Positions 9,103 through 17,906 of a stretch of 64,000 nt of DNA are shown in pieces. Positions within the stretch are counted from its first letter, which is position 1; each line of letters opens with the position of its first letter. The position numbers and the translations under genes were made by a program. The DNA is from Phaeocystidibacter sp965659415 (GTDB taxonomy: Bacteria > Bacteroidota > Bacteroidia > Flavobacteriales > Schleiferiaceae). A model generated the notes under the pieces. The model saw only the letters and a program-made list of their open reading frames with translations, had not been told where the DNA came from and ran no database searches. The stretch is taken from NCBI GenBank assembly GCA_965659415.1, contig CBFHVA010000006.1, positions 76,547 to 140,546 on the forward strand, given 5' to 3'.

Positions 9103-10876
9103 ACCGGAACGTTTATTTGATGTGCCTCATTATCAATTGGCTAACAAGCCTTTGAAAGATGCAATAGCCACGAAAGTCAATGGCGAGTGGATCAAAATCA
9201 GCACCCAGGAGTATGTTGATTCGGCCACCCATATTTCCAATGCACTCATTGAAAAAGGGATTCAGCCCGAAGACAAAATTGCCATCATCAGCGCAAACAA
9301 CCGATATGAATGGAACATCATGGATATCGGAATATTGCAAACTGGAGCCATCGACGTTCCAATGTACCCTACCGCATCCGAAGAAGATTACACCTACATT
9401 TTCAATGATGCCGAGGTAAAGATCTGCTTCGTAAGCAACAAGGAATTGTACGATAAGGTAATGCGCATTCAGCCATCTGCACCTTCCCTCAAGGAGGTTT
9501 ATATTTTCGATGAGGAAGAAGGAGTGCCGAATTGGAAAGATGTACTTGAGCTCGGAAAACAAAACCCACACAATGAGGAGCTTGAAAAGCGCAAAGCCGC
9601 TATTAAAAAGGAGCAACTCGCTACATTGATCTACACCTCAGGCACTACGGGAAAACCAAAAGGAGTGATGCTGAGCCACTGGAATATCGTGAGCAACGTG
9701 CTCAACTCCGAAGATCGCCTACCTGTAGATGTTGAAGGTCGAGCCATTAGCTTCCTTCCGTTGTGCCATATTTTTGAGCGCATGCTCATTTACTTGTACG
9801 CCTACAAGAGTGTGCCTATCTATTATGCTGAATCCTTGGAAACAATCGGCGATAACATTCGTGAAGTGAAACCGATCATCTTTACGGCTGTTCCGAGATT
9901 ATTGGAGAAGGTTTATGATAAAATCATTGCAAAAGGAGCCGAACTAACGGGTATAAAGAAAGCCCTTTTCTTTTGGGCCGTTTCGGTTGGAGAGAATTAC
10001 ACCATCAACAACCGCAGCGGTTTTTACAATTTCAAATTGGGCATTGCGCGAAAGTTGATTTTCAGCAAATGGCAAGAGGCCCTAGGTGGAAATGTTAAAG
10101 CGATTGCCTCCGGCTCCGCAGCGTTGAATCCAAAGCTGGCGCGTATTTTCCTCGCAGCGGATATCAACATTCAGGAAGGATATGGCTTAACCGAGACTTC
10201 ACCAGTAATTACCGTAAACTGTCCATTAAACGACGGAACACGAATTGGAACGGTGGGTAGACCTATTAACGAATCCGAAGTGAAAATTGCCGATGACGGT
10301 GAAATTCTCGCAAAAGGACCAAACGTAATGATGGGTTATTACAAGCAGCCAGAGAAAACGGCGGAGGTAATTGATAAAGATGGTTGGTTCCATACAGGTG
10401 ATATTGGCGAATGGGTTGAAGGTCAGTACCTCAAAATCACCGACCGTAAGAAAGAGATGTTCAAAACGAGTGGCGGTAAGTATGTGGCCCCACAAATTAT
10501 GGAGAACTCTTTCAAGGAATCTCGATTCATCGAGCAGATCATCGTTATTGGTGATGGTGAGAAGCACCCAGCTGCTTTAGTACAACCCGACTTTGAGTTC
10601 TTAAAGGATTGGTGCAAGCGTAAGGAAATTGATTACTCGAGCAACGCTGAAATCATCAAAAATGAACGCGTAATTGCACGTATTGGAAGAGACATTGAAG
10701 AAACGAACCAAGGATATGGCAACTGGGAAAGAGTGAAGAAGTTCGAGCTCACCCCAGAGCCTTGGAGTGTGGAAGGTGGTGAACTTACGCCTAAGCTCAG
10801 CTTGCGCCGTAAACCAATCGTCCGTAAATACACCAAGGAATACGAGAAGATTTATGGCAGAGAGCCGAACGTATAA
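9095..10876 (+). CDS. Long-chain acyl-CoA synthetase (AMP-forming)
   Basis: 593 residues of the ANL superfamily, close in length to long-chain fatty acid-CoA ligases (FadD15-like). It activates fatty acids with ATP and CoA. The AMP-binding P-loop YTSGTTGKPKG is at 180-190, SFLPLCHIFER follows, then EGYGLTETSP for adenylate binding, DGWFHTGDIG and the hinge KITDRKKEMFKTSGGKYVAP. No transmembrane segment is obvious. ATG at 9095 overlaps the amidohydrolase stop by 8 nt, so both genes form one transcript. A strong terminator follows 17 bp after the stop. Confidence 0.93.
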   Translation: MNKPERLFDVPHYQLANKPLKDAIATKVNGEWIKISTQEYVDSATHISNALIEKGIQPEDKIAIISANNRYEWNIMDIGILQTGAIDVPMYPTASEEDYTYIFNDAEVKICFVSNKELYDKVMRIQPSAPSLKEVYIFDEEEGVPNWKDVLELGKQNPHNEELEKRKAAIKKEQLATLIYTSGTTGKPKGVMLSHWNIVSNVLNSEDRLPVDVEGRAISFLPLCHIFERMLIYLYAYKSVPIYYAESLETIGDNIREVKPIIFTAVPRLLEKVYDKIIAKGAELTGIKKALFFWAVSVGENYTINNRSGFYNFKLGIARKLIFSKWQEALGGNVKAIASGSAALNPKLARIFLAADINIQEGYGLTETSPVITVNCPLNDGTRIGTVGRPINESEVKIADDGEILAKGPNVMMGYYKQPEKTAEVIDKDGWFHTGDIGEWVEGQYLKITDRKKEMFKTSGGKYVAPQIMENSFKESRFIEQIIVIGDGEKHPAALVQPDFEFLKDWCKRKEIDYSSNAEIIKNERVIARIGRDIEETNQGYGNWERVKKFELTPEPWSVEGGELTPKLSLRRKPIVRKYTKEYEKIYGREPNV

Positions 10877-10893
10877 GTTCATTCTCGACTAAA

Positions 10894-10922
10894 AAAAGGC
10901 CCTCCAATGCGGAGGGCCTTTT
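10894..10922. terminator. Strong bidirectional terminator
   Basis: A perfect 12-bp stem, AAAAGGCCCTCC (10894-10905) and GGAGGGCCTTTT (10911-10922), with loop AATGC. A-run and T-run flanks let it work for both the acyl-CoA synthetase (plus) and the peroxidase gene (minus). Confidence 0.95.
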
Positions 10923-10958
10923 GTATTTGTAAGCGTTTCAATATCTAACAGATCCTGA

Positions 10959-12032
10959 TCAGAATGGATCAGAAAACGCAGTGTCAGTCAGAAAATCTGG
11001 ATCGCTGAGTGTTTTCATAAAAGCGATAAGTGCATCTTTCTGAGCTTGACTCCAATTTTGTCCTTGACCGGCTTCCTTCATATTCGGATCTGTAGTGTAG
11101 GTCACATTACCACCGGTGTTGTAGAACTCAATTACCTCAAAGAGGTTCTGAAATCTTCCATCGTGCATGTACGGAAAAGAAAATTCAACATTCCTCAATG
11201 ATGGAATTTTGAACTTCCCTCTATCCAAACTATCGCCAGTTACTGCCTCGCGACCCGACCCAGGCACAAGAACAGAATCCAAGCCATTATTTGTGAACTG
11301 CAAGGTGCCAAACGCTCCAAAGAGGTTACCTGTATTCACGTCGCCGTGACAGTGAAAACAATCGCCTTGCTCGGAATTAAATATGTCATAACCAAAGGCC
11401 TCTTCTGGCGTAAAGGTATATTCACCGCGTTGCCATCTATCAAACTTACTCTCTGCACTAATTAGCATACGCTCGAACTGAGCAATGGCTTTCGTTGCGT
11501 TATCTTGAGTAATACTGTTCGGTCCGAATGCTTCAGTGAATAAATGCTGATACAGCGAGTCTTGTTTTAGTTTATCCAGTGCGCGAGGCCAGGTGCTGTG
11601 CATCTCAATCGGATCTACAACAGGTAGAACAGCCTGGGCTTCTAGTGAACCACTGCGACCATCCCAGAAGAAGAAATCCTGCCAAGCCAAGTTAAACAGA
11701 GCCATTGCATTCTTGGTGCCTGCTATTCCATCTATACCGGTGCTTGTAGCGCTGAAATCGGAAAATCCTTGATCCTGAAAATGACATCCCGCACATGCGA
11801 GTGTGTTATCATCTGACAAGCGCGGCTCGTAAAACAAATGACGCCCAAGGCGGACACCTTCTTCCGTTAGTGGGTTGTCCGCTGGTAAATTGGGCTCAGG
11901 AAAATTTCCCGGTGTAGGAAAGTCGATATATGTCACGTCTGGAAGACCACCAACCGGAGCCTCTTCAAAACGGTCTGGCTGACAAGCAACCAACACACCC
12001 ATTAATCCAAAAATATAGATAGACCTCTTCAT
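10959..12032 (-). CDS. Di-haem cytochrome c peroxidase family lipoprotein (MauG/CcpA-like)
   Basis: 357 residues from the ATG at 12032, which gives a lipoprotein signal with lipobox around VLVA-Cys17. Two c-type haem motifs are present: CAGCH (80-84) and CFHCH (225-229), the pattern of bacterial di-haem peroxidases and MauG relatives. Also seen are LGRHLFYEPRLS before the first haem, a GTKNAMALFNLAWQDFFFWDGR block, and FKIPSLRNVEFSFPYMHDGR late in the protein. The expected role is peroxide reduction at the outer face of a membrane, with electrons from a cytochrome. A longer minus-strand start is possible (12077) but would bury the signal peptide. A near-consensus promoter precedes it. Confidence 0.92.
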   Translation of the reverse strand: MKRSIYIFGLMGVLVACQPDRFEEAPVGGLPDVTYIDFPTPGNFPEPNLPADNPLTEEGVRLGRHLFYEPRLSDDNTLACAGCHFQDQGFSDFSATSTGIDGIAGTKNAMALFNLAWQDFFFWDGRSGSLEAQAVLPVVDPIEMHSTWPRALDKLKQDSLYQHLFTEAFGPNSITQDNATKAIAQFERMLISAESKFDRWQRGEYTFTPEEAFGYDIFNSEQGDCFHCHGDVNTGNLFGAFGTLQFTNNGLDSVLVPGSGREAVTGDSLDRGKFKIPSLRNVEFSFPYMHDGRFQNLFEVIEFYNTGGNVTYTTDPNMKEAGQGQNWSQAQKDALIAFMKTLSDPDFLTDTAFSDPF

Positions 12033-12039
12033 ACTCTTG

Positions 12040-12068
12040 CTAAGATACGAAACGCAATAATGAACCAA
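12040..12068 (-). promoter_or_regulatory. Putative promoter of the di-haem peroxidase gene
   Basis: On the minus strand TTG (12068-12066) is followed after 18 nt by TATCTTAG (12047-12040), one base off TAnnTTTG. The box ends 7 nt before the ATG at 12032. Confidence 0.4.
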
Positions 12069-12095
12069 GTAGTTCACGTCACTGCAATTAGCGAA

Positions 12096-13136
12096 TCACG
12101 GACGCGATTGTGTATAGCCTCGGAATTTGTCGATAACCGTCTGCATATCCCCAGGAATCTCACTATCGAATGCGAGCCTCTCTTGGCTAGTCGGGTGATC
12201 AAACGCTAAACGCTTAGCGTGCAGGGCATGCCTTGGGCAAGCATCGAAGCAGTTTTGAACGAACTGTTTGTACTTGGTAAAAAGTGTACCCTTCAGAATC
12301 TTGTCTCCACCATACTCCGGATCGTTGAATAAGGGATGGCCTAGGTACTGAAAATGTGCTCGAATTTGATGTGTCCGCCCGGTCTCAAGTTTACAACTCA
12401 CCACCGTCACATAACCCAAGCGTTCAATCACTTTGTAATGCGTAACGGCGTGTTTGCCGAATTCCCCTTCCGGAAAAACCGACATGACCTTTCTATTCTT
12501 CAGACTTCTTCCAATATGCCCCGTAATAGTGCCTTCATCTTCCTTTACCTCACCCCAAACGACAGCTATATATTCTCTATCGGTTGTGCGATTAAAGAAT
12601 TGCTTGGCCAAGTTATTTAACGCGTGCTCCGTGATAGCGATGACCATAATTCCCGAGGTATTCTTATCGAGCCGATGTACTAACCCGGGACGACGTTCAC
12701 CGTTTGCAGTGGGAAGGTTGTCAAAAAGATGGAGCAACGCATTTACCAAGGTACCAGAATGGTTGCCATATCCAGGGTGCACAACCATCCCTGCTTCTTT
12801 ATGAATCACCATCACATCATCATCCTGATGAACAACGTTAAGCGGGATATCTTCGGCGATGAGTTCAATTTCAGTGGGAGGATATGACAAGACTATCGTT
12901 ACCTCGTCTTCAGGTTTCACCTTGTAATTGCTCTTTACTGCTTCCCCATTTACCAAAACCGACCCATCGTTCACCGCACTTTGAATGCGATTGCGAGAGG
13001 TGTTCAGCATGAAATTGCTCAGGAACTTATCTACGCGCAGTGGTTTCTGACCTGGATCGGCCACAAACTTGTGGTGCTCAAATAGATCGTCGTTATCGGA
13101 TTCTCCCTCGAGAATCGGTTCGTTTTCATTTGCCAT
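12096..13136 (-). CDS. RluD/RluA-family 23S rRNA pseudouridine synthase
   Basis: 346 residues. An N-terminal S4 RNA-binding domain (about 33-90, LRVDKFLSNFMLNTSRNRIQ) precedes the catalytic domain, with the active-site motif HRLDKNTSG (Asp157) and later KLETGRTHQIRAHF. The length and S4 domain fit RluD, which modifies helix 69 of 23S rRNA, but RluC-like specificity cannot be excluded. The ATG at 13136 shares one base with the TGA of the upstream gene, so translation is probably coupled. It is the last gene of the PASTA-T9SS cargo-rluD operon; 63 bp separate it from the peroxidase gene. Confidence 0.92.
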   Translation of the reverse strand: MANENEPILEGESDNDDLFEHHKFVADPGQKPLRVDKFLSNFMLNTSRNRIQSAVNDGSVLVNGEAVKSNYKVKPEDEVTIVLSYPPTEIELIAEDIPLNVVHQDDDVMVIHKEAGMVVHPGYGNHSGTLVNALLHLFDNLPTANGERRPGLVHRLDKNTSGIMVIAITEHALNNLAKQFFNRTTDREYIAVVWGEVKEDEGTITGHIGRSLKNRKVMSVFPEGEFGKHAVTHYKVIERLGYVTVVSCKLETGRTHQIRAHFQYLGHPLFNDPEYGGDKILKGTLFTKYKQFVQNCFDACPRHALHAKRLAFDHPTSQERLAFDSEIPGDMQTVIDKFRGYTQSRP

Positions 13137-14926
13137 CACTGAATGATAATCTTTTTCACCTCAACGGCTGAGTCGCTACTCAATTGAAGGAAGTATATGC
13201 CTGATGCAAAGAAACTCACATCTAGCGAGGTATTGGAATGGACCGAACCTGTTTGAATCCATCGGCCTTGTGCGTCCATCCATCGGAATTTCACCTCGTC
13301 GAACGAAGATTCGAGATGAACAAAATCACTGGCTGGATTTGGATAAATGACGAACCGCTCCATTGGTTCAGAATCCTTGACGAATCCTAAGTCGTCCGGG
13401 TGATTTCTGAAATAAGGTCTCATCATTAAAGCCCCTTCCTCATTAGAAGGATACCAATTCACGCCATCGCCATAAATGATGGTCGTATCTCCACCCGTAT
13501 TGCGATCCAAGCCTATGGTCAATGGAATTCTCGACGTCTGTTTAACACCAATGTAAACCGTACCGTTGATGAAAATTCCATTGGTATCGAGGACGTAATT
13601 CGCGAATTGATTATTCGCACCCACATATTGAGGCGTATACAAACTATCGCTTTCGTAAAGAATATTACCTGGGGCATTATTCTGGAATCGGAAAATGACA
13701 AACTTGAATTCTTCATCGCTCAGGTCATTATCGGCTTGCCCAAAGTACATTCGGAACCCCTTCAGGGTATCCGACTCCAAAGGTTGGAACCGATAAAGAA
13801 TGTAACTATCACCTTGCGTGAGACCGTAGACACGTTCTGCAGACCCATCATCGAGAGCGTAGTAGTTGTCGAAGGTTTGCTTGAGATATACCGAATCGTT
13901 CTTGCGAACGCCAACAGCCTCTCCATCAAACCAACCTTGCACTTCAAGCTCGGTAGGTCCGGTAGGAAATTGATTGATTGCGGCTGTATTCATCGGCACG
14001 ATATAACTAAGCTCCCTATTGTGATCCAGATTAGACACTACTGGAACCGAAAGGCGATTATCAATCTCAACACCGTCCTGGTACATCCGGTACTGACCCA
14101 AATTCAAAGACCAGCCTCCCACCGGTGGCGGTCCATTTCTACGATATCGAAGGATGTAGTTTATTCTGAATTGAGAAGAACCTAGGTGAAACCAAGGAAT
14201 CGATTTAAAGTCACGTGTGAGCACTGGGTGGGGACGAGTAATAGCTGGGTCGCTTACTCCTGTATCTAGTGGGCTTCGATTGGACTCGAGTGATAGATAG
14301 TCAATATTCCAAACGTCATACCCGCCATTTCGCGCTCCATATGTTCCGATTCTAAATCGAAATCCCTTTTTCAACCATTTTGGATTATCCGCAGAAACGC
14401 TGGCCCAATTCCATTCGTTATTTACGAACTGATCGCCTGTTGTACTCCAAACTCGTTCCCATCTCGCGCTGTCAACACTCCAAAAATCAACAATCAGAGA
14501 ATCATCACTTTCAGGTGCTTCGCCCCATCCTGCTTCTTGATATTGAAAAACGAGGTAGGGTGACGCAACCCCCTCTAGATTGAGGTAATGTGAAGTGAGC
14601 ACATCGGCTAGAGTATCGCTGCTACCTGAAGTGAAATCATAGACTTTTCCCGATTCATTCAAGCCATCGAAGGTGGCCACACCTCTACTCCATTGTCCAA
14701 TAGGGAAAGTATTGTTGATGTATACTTTCGCATCGGCCCATCGCTGAACGGAAGGAACCGTACTTTCGTCACTGAAATCGTCTCTAAAGGGAAGGTTTAA
14801 AGTGTCGCCGCTCTTCTGAACCAGACGCAAATCCATAGGCATCTCTCTGAGCACACCCACAACTTCTTGTTGTGCAAAGGCTAGAAGATTAATCAGGCAA
14901 AAGAATAAAAGAAGATGTTTCCGCAT
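13136..14926 (-). CDS. Secreted protein with type IX sorting domain (T9SS type A)
   Basis: 596 residues with a clear signal peptide (MRKHLLLFFCLINLLAFAQ). The last 75 residues are a Por/T9SS type A C-terminal sorting domain: FVIYPNPASDFVHLES, a short beta sandwich with FRWMDAQGR and FFASGIYFLQL, and a terminal VKKIIIQ. The protein is therefore expected to be exported by type IX secretion and either released or attached to the cell surface. The middle part (about 30-515) is beta-rich with no catalytic motif I recognise; it may bind polymer or act as an adhesin. It overlaps the PASTA gene upstream (TAATG) and rluD downstream (TGATG), giving a tightly coupled operon. Confidence 0.88.
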   Translation of the reverse strand: MRKHLLLFFCLINLLAFAQQEVVGVLREMPMDLRLVQKSGDTLNLPFRDDFSDESTVPSVQRWADAKVYINNTFPIGQWSRGVATFDGLNESGKVYDFTSGSSDTLADVLTSHYLNLEGVASPYLVFQYQEAGWGEAPESDDSLIVDFWSVDSARWERVWSTTGDQFVNNEWNWASVSADNPKWLKKGFRFRIGTYGARNGGYDVWNIDYLSLESNRSPLDTGVSDPAITRPHPVLTRDFKSIPWFHLGSSQFRINYILRYRRNGPPPVGGWSLNLGQYRMYQDGVEIDNRLSVPVVSNLDHNRELSYIVPMNTAAINQFPTGPTELEVQGWFDGEAVGVRKNDSVYLKQTFDNYYALDDGSAERVYGLTQGDSYILYRFQPLESDTLKGFRMYFGQADNDLSDEEFKFVIFRFQNNAPGNILYESDSLYTPQYVGANNQFANYVLDTNGIFINGTVYIGVKQTSRIPLTIGLDRNTGGDTTIIYGDGVNWYPSNEEGALMMRPYFRNHPDDLGFVKDSEPMERFVIYPNPASDFVHLESSFDEVKFRWMDAQGRWIQTGSVHSNTSLDVSFFASGIYFLQLSSDSAVEVKKIIIQ

Positions 14927-15753
14927 TACGGGATATATGTGGTATCGGGATTAACTACTCCTGATAACGTATCAGCTGGCACTTTGGTGCGGTCATTTGT
15001 GAGCCATACATCTACGCCGCTACCCATTCGCACCACCAATTCGGAAGTTGGTAATGGAGCTTGTTTGAAAACTACAGCGCTCGCGGTATCGTTCAAATCT
15101 GGATCGTACAGTACGGCGCCAATATTCAGCATGCTACCTCCTAGACGCGTTCTAGCCGAGTCCAAGCGCATACCATACAAACGAGGCATATAGGTCTTTT
15201 CATCGCTTAATCCCATACCTAGAACGAGGTCAAACGACATCCCTTTCGTGTACAACTCACCTGGAATGACCTTCTCGCCATCTACTTCAACCCAAAGCAC
15301 ATTGTCCCGAGCAATATCTGGCACGTAGCGAACCTCCCCCACTTTAAAGCCTCTACTCTCCAATCGAAATTGGGCATCCGTCCGCGGAATATCGACGATG
15401 CTCGGAAGTTCTAATTTCCGCTCGTACATGGGGTTCAAAGTGAGCTTAATCACTCTGTTCTCCTTCACATGACTGCCCGGAGTTGGGTATTGATTAACAA
15501 CTGACCCTGGCTCTACTGCCGTACTGAACTCAGATGAATCAAGCACTTCAAAGCTCAAATTCAATGCGGCTAAATCTGATTCCACCATTGAAACAGTAAG
15601 CCCAGTAAGATCGGGTACTTCTACTGCCTCACCATGGTCGGTTATACTTGAAAGCCAAGCCTGGATGGCAAAAACACCTACCACTGCAACAATCAACATG
15701 ACGAATAGGTTGACGACAAAGGTGCGGCTCTTAATGAATCGAAGTAATTTCAT
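14926..15753 (-). CDS. Membrane-anchored PASTA-domain protein
   Basis: 275 residues with a short cytoplasmic N-terminus, one transmembrane segment (about 11-33) and then about three PASTA repeats. The first shows EVPDLTGLTVSMVESDLAALNL, with later repeats near LPSIVDIPRTDAQFRLESRG and MPRLYGMRLDSARTRLGG. PASTA modules bind peptidoglycan or beta-lactams in other proteins. No kinase or penicillin-binding domain is present, so this is a stand-alone PASTA protein. ATG at 15753 is used; the longer TTG start falls in the -7 box. It heads the PASTA-cargo-rluD operon and lies back to back with ddl, which fits a cell-wall role. Confidence 0.87.
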   Translation of the reverse strand: MKLLRFIKSRTFVVNLFVMLIVAVVGVFAIQAWLSSITDHGEAVEVPDLTGLTVSMVESDLAALNLSFEVLDSSEFSTAVEPGSVVNQYPTPGSHVKENRVIKLTLNPMYERKLELPSIVDIPRTDAQFRLESRGFKVGEVRYVPDIARDNVLWVEVDGEKVIPGELYTKGMSFDLVLGMGLSDEKTYMPRLYGMRLDSARTRLGGSMLNIGAVLYDPDLNDTASAVVFKQAPLPTSELVVRMGSGVDVWLTNDRTKVPADTLSGVVNPDTTYIP

Positions 15754-15771
15754 AGAATCAGTTAATCGGCC

Positions 15772-15779
15772 CAAAGATA
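15772..15779 (-). promoter_or_regulatory. -7 promoter box of the PASTA operon
   Basis: Minus-strand TATCTTTG, an exact TAnnTTTG match, ends 18 nt before the ATG at 15753. It overlaps an in-frame TTG and so rules out that upstream start. Confidence 0.6.
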
Positions 15780-15845
15780 GGGATAGTATGACAAGCAGAA
15801 CGGACGAAATATGGGGCTTCTTGTAAATCGTAACCCATTGCTGAC

Positions 15846-15853
15846 TACTTTCG
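15846..15853 (+). promoter_or_regulatory. Near-match -7 box of ddl
   Basis: TACTTTCG differs from TAnnTTTG at one base and ends 16 nt before the ddl ATG. It lies 66 bp from the opposing PASTA-operon box, so the two promoters are divergent. Confidence 0.35.
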
Positions 15854-15869
15854 TATAAAACCAGTGTAA

Positions 15870-16856
15870 ATGAAGCAGACCATCGGTGTACTTATGGGTG
15901 GATACTCCTCTGAATGGGAGATTTCGATGCAGAGCGGCCAGACTGTTTTGAATCACCTCGATAAAGATCTGTTTATCGGTTACGGGATATCCATTCGAAG
16001 AGATGGGTGGAACGTGATGGTTGGAGACAAACACATCCCTATTGACAAGAATGACTTCTCCTTCGAGATAGAAGGTGAGAAAATCACCTTTGATGCCTTG
16101 TTCAATGCCATCCATGGAACTCCGGGAGAAGACGGATTGATTCAAGGATACTTGGCCATGCTCAACATCCCCCACTCTTCCTGCTTGGCTTTTGAAGCGG
16201 CACTAACGTTTAACAAAGGAGAGTGCAACCAAGTACTGCGCGATTTTGGTATTCGATGTGCCCCTAGCATTTACCTGCAACCTGGCCAAAAAGCAGATCA
16301 TGAGCTCACAACACGGCTCTTGAATTTCCCCGTATTCGTAAAGCCGAGCCGAGCAGGAAGTAGCTTCGGAATCAGTAGAGTGGAAAACACTTCACAACTC
16401 GATGCGGCAGTAGATTTTGCACGAACGGAGGATGATCGAGTGATTATTGAACAAGGGGTGATAGGTACGGAAGTAGGCTGTGGAATATTCTCCAAAGAGG
16501 GCGAACCTACAGTCATTGAGCTTACGGAAATAGTTCCTAAAAATGCCTTTTTCGATTACAAGGCGAAATACGAAGGAGAGTCCGAAGAGATTACTCCAGC
16601 GAGGATTTCGAAGGCCGCAGAAATGGAAATTCGCAATATCACTAAAAAGGTCTACGAACTCCTGCATCTGAGAGGTGTAGTCCGCATTGACTTTATCATT
16701 GAAAAGCTAACAGGACTACCCTATTTGATCGAGGTGAATACCGTTCCCGGATTGAGTCCAGCGAGTATCGTACCACAGCAGGTTGAAATTATGGGAATGA
16801 CCTTAAAAGACTTTTTTACCTTCGTAATTCAAGATTCCCTATCTGCAAAATCCTAA
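15870..16856 (+). CDS. ddl: D-alanine--D-alanine ligase
   Basis: 328 residues of the ATP-grasp fold, usual length for Ddl. It joins two D-Ala for peptidoglycan precursors. Visible motifs: the N-terminal GVLMGGYSSEWEISM, the dimer/substrate block FNAIHGTPGEDGLIQGYL, PVFVKPSRAGSSFGISRV for ATP binding, and the metal/product site VVRIDFI and LIEVNTVPGLSPASIVPQQ at the C-terminal end. It is followed 3 bp later by coaD, so the two are co-transcribed, and is divergent from the PASTA operon. Confidence 0.97.
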   Translation: MKQTIGVLMGGYSSEWEISMQSGQTVLNHLDKDLFIGYGISIRRDGWNVMVGDKHIPIDKNDFSFEIEGEKITFDALFNAIHGTPGEDGLIQGYLAMLNIPHSSCLAFEAALTFNKGECNQVLRDFGIRCAPSIYLQPGQKADHELTTRLLNFPVFVKPSRAGSSFGISRVENTSQLDAAVDFARTEDDRVIIEQGVIGTEVGCGIFSKEGEPTVIELTEIVPKNAFFDYKAKYEGESEEITPARISKAAEMEIRNITKKVYELLHLRGVVRIDFIIEKLTGLPYLIEVNTVPGLSPASIVPQQVEIMGMTLKDFFTFVIQDSLSAKS

Positions 16857-16859
16857 AGT

Positions 16860-17321
16860 ATGTCGCGGATTGCATTGTTTCCCGGTTCATTTGACCCCAT
16901 CACTAAGGGGCATGAGAACATTGTTTCGAGAGCGCTGCCGCTTTTTGATAAAATCATTGTGGCAGTAGGACAAAATGCGAATAAGCATTACATGTTTCCT
17001 CTTGAAAGTAGAATGGATTGGATCCGCAAAACCTTTGAAGGGGAAAGTAAGATTGAAGTCATGGAGTACAGCAGTTTAACGGTGAGTTTTGCTGAAGAAA
17101 CCAACGCGAACTTCCTCCTGCGCGGCTTGCGAAATCCGGCCGACTTTGAATTTGAAAAGGCCATTGCTCAAGCAAATCGAGAAATGAGTCCGGATTTAGA
17201 AACAGTCTTTCTGCTCACCTCAGCCCGCTACGCCTATATTTCATCGAGTATTGTTCGTGATGTATATAGGAATGGAGGCAAGTATGACCTATTTGTACCT
17301 GAAGCGGTACGTCTCCAATAG
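16860..17321 (+). CDS. coaD: Phosphopantetheine adenylyltransferase
   Basis: 153 residues, the family size. It makes dephospho-CoA from 4'-phosphopantetheine and ATP, the fourth step of CoA synthesis. The nucleotidyltransferase signature GSFDPITKGHENIV begins at residue 8, LLRGLRNPADFEFEKAIA follows in the middle, and SSSIVRDV near the end is the ISSS motif. It starts 3 bp after ddl. Its last 33 nt overlap the last 33 nt of the nudix gene on the other strand. Confidence 0.97.
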   Translation: MSRIALFPGSFDPITKGHENIVSRALPLFDKIIVAVGQNANKHYMFPLESRMDWIRKTFEGESKIEVMEYSSLTVSFAEETNANFLLRGLRNPADFEFEKAIAQANREMSPDLETVFLLTSARYAYISSSIVRDVYRNGGKYDLFVPEAVRLQ

Positions 17322-17906
17322 CGATTTAATGGACGGGTAGGTGTTCTTCTCAACCTTACCCCATTCTTGCTCCCTCAACCATACTGATTCCGTAATATCT
17401 TCTTCCGCTTGCGGCGTCAAGTCTGGCCGTCCATCAATTTTCATCCAATACCAATGTGTGCGCTTGAGAATGGGGGTATCTCCCATTTTATAGGTGTGAT
17501 ATGTGCTCGGTAATTCTTCAACGATTCGATGTCCTTCAATTCCACATTCTTCTTCAACTTCCCGCAAAGCGCATTCTCGGATATCCTCTCCCTCTTCGAG
17601 CTTTCCTTTCGGCAAGTCCCATTTACCAAGGCGTTTAATAAAGAGGATTTCTCCGTTTGAATCTGTCACAAGCCCACCGGCTGCTTCGATGAGTTGATAT
17701 CTGTTGGTAATCAATCTCCAAAGCTCATCGATATCTTCAGCGACAACATATACACGCCCTGATTTCACTTTTGTGAACTCTTTCCAATGGGAATCTAACC
17801 AAACTCTAAAGTCGTCTTTCACCTCTTTCACCTTGCCAACAGCAGGTGCTTTATTAGTGATATGGACCGTGAGGTCGTTGATGAAAATCGTGTACATTTG
17901 CGGCAT
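17289..17906 (-). CDS. NUDIX hydrolase
   Basis: About 205 residues if the ATG at 17906 is used, or 202 from a second ATG at 17897. The nudix box is complete: GKLEEGEDIRECALREVEEECGI, preceded by RLGKWDLPKG, so it should hydrolyse a nucleoside diphosphate linked to another moiety. The N-terminal 80 residues (MYTIFINDLTVHITN...) form an extra domain of unknown role. The gene is divergent from pyrE: the ATG at 17906 and the pyrE ATG at 17905 share the palindrome CATG. It converges on coaD with a 33-nt overlap. The substrate is not predictable. Confidence 0.88.
   Translation of the reverse strand: MPQMYTIFINDLTVHITNKAPAVGKVKEVKDDFRVWLDSHWKEFTKVKSGRVYVVAEDIDELWRLITNRYQLIEAAGGLVTDSNGEILFIKRLGKWDLPKGKLEEGEDIRECALREVEEECGIEGHRIVEELPSTYHTYKMGDTPILKRTHWYWMKIDGRPDLTPQAEEDITESVWLREQEWGKVEKNTYPSIKSLLETYRFRYK
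17893..17900 (+). promoter_or_regulatory. -7 promoter box of pyrE
   Basis: TACATTTG matches TAnnTTTG exactly and ends only 4 nt before the pyrE ATG at 17905. A transcript started from it would have essentially no leader. It lies inside the start region of the opposing nudix gene. Confidence 0.55.

Noticed and set aside
13607..14185. A 192-codon frame on the plus strand within the T9SS cargo gene.
   Set aside because: Antisense shadow with no recognisable domain and no start signals.
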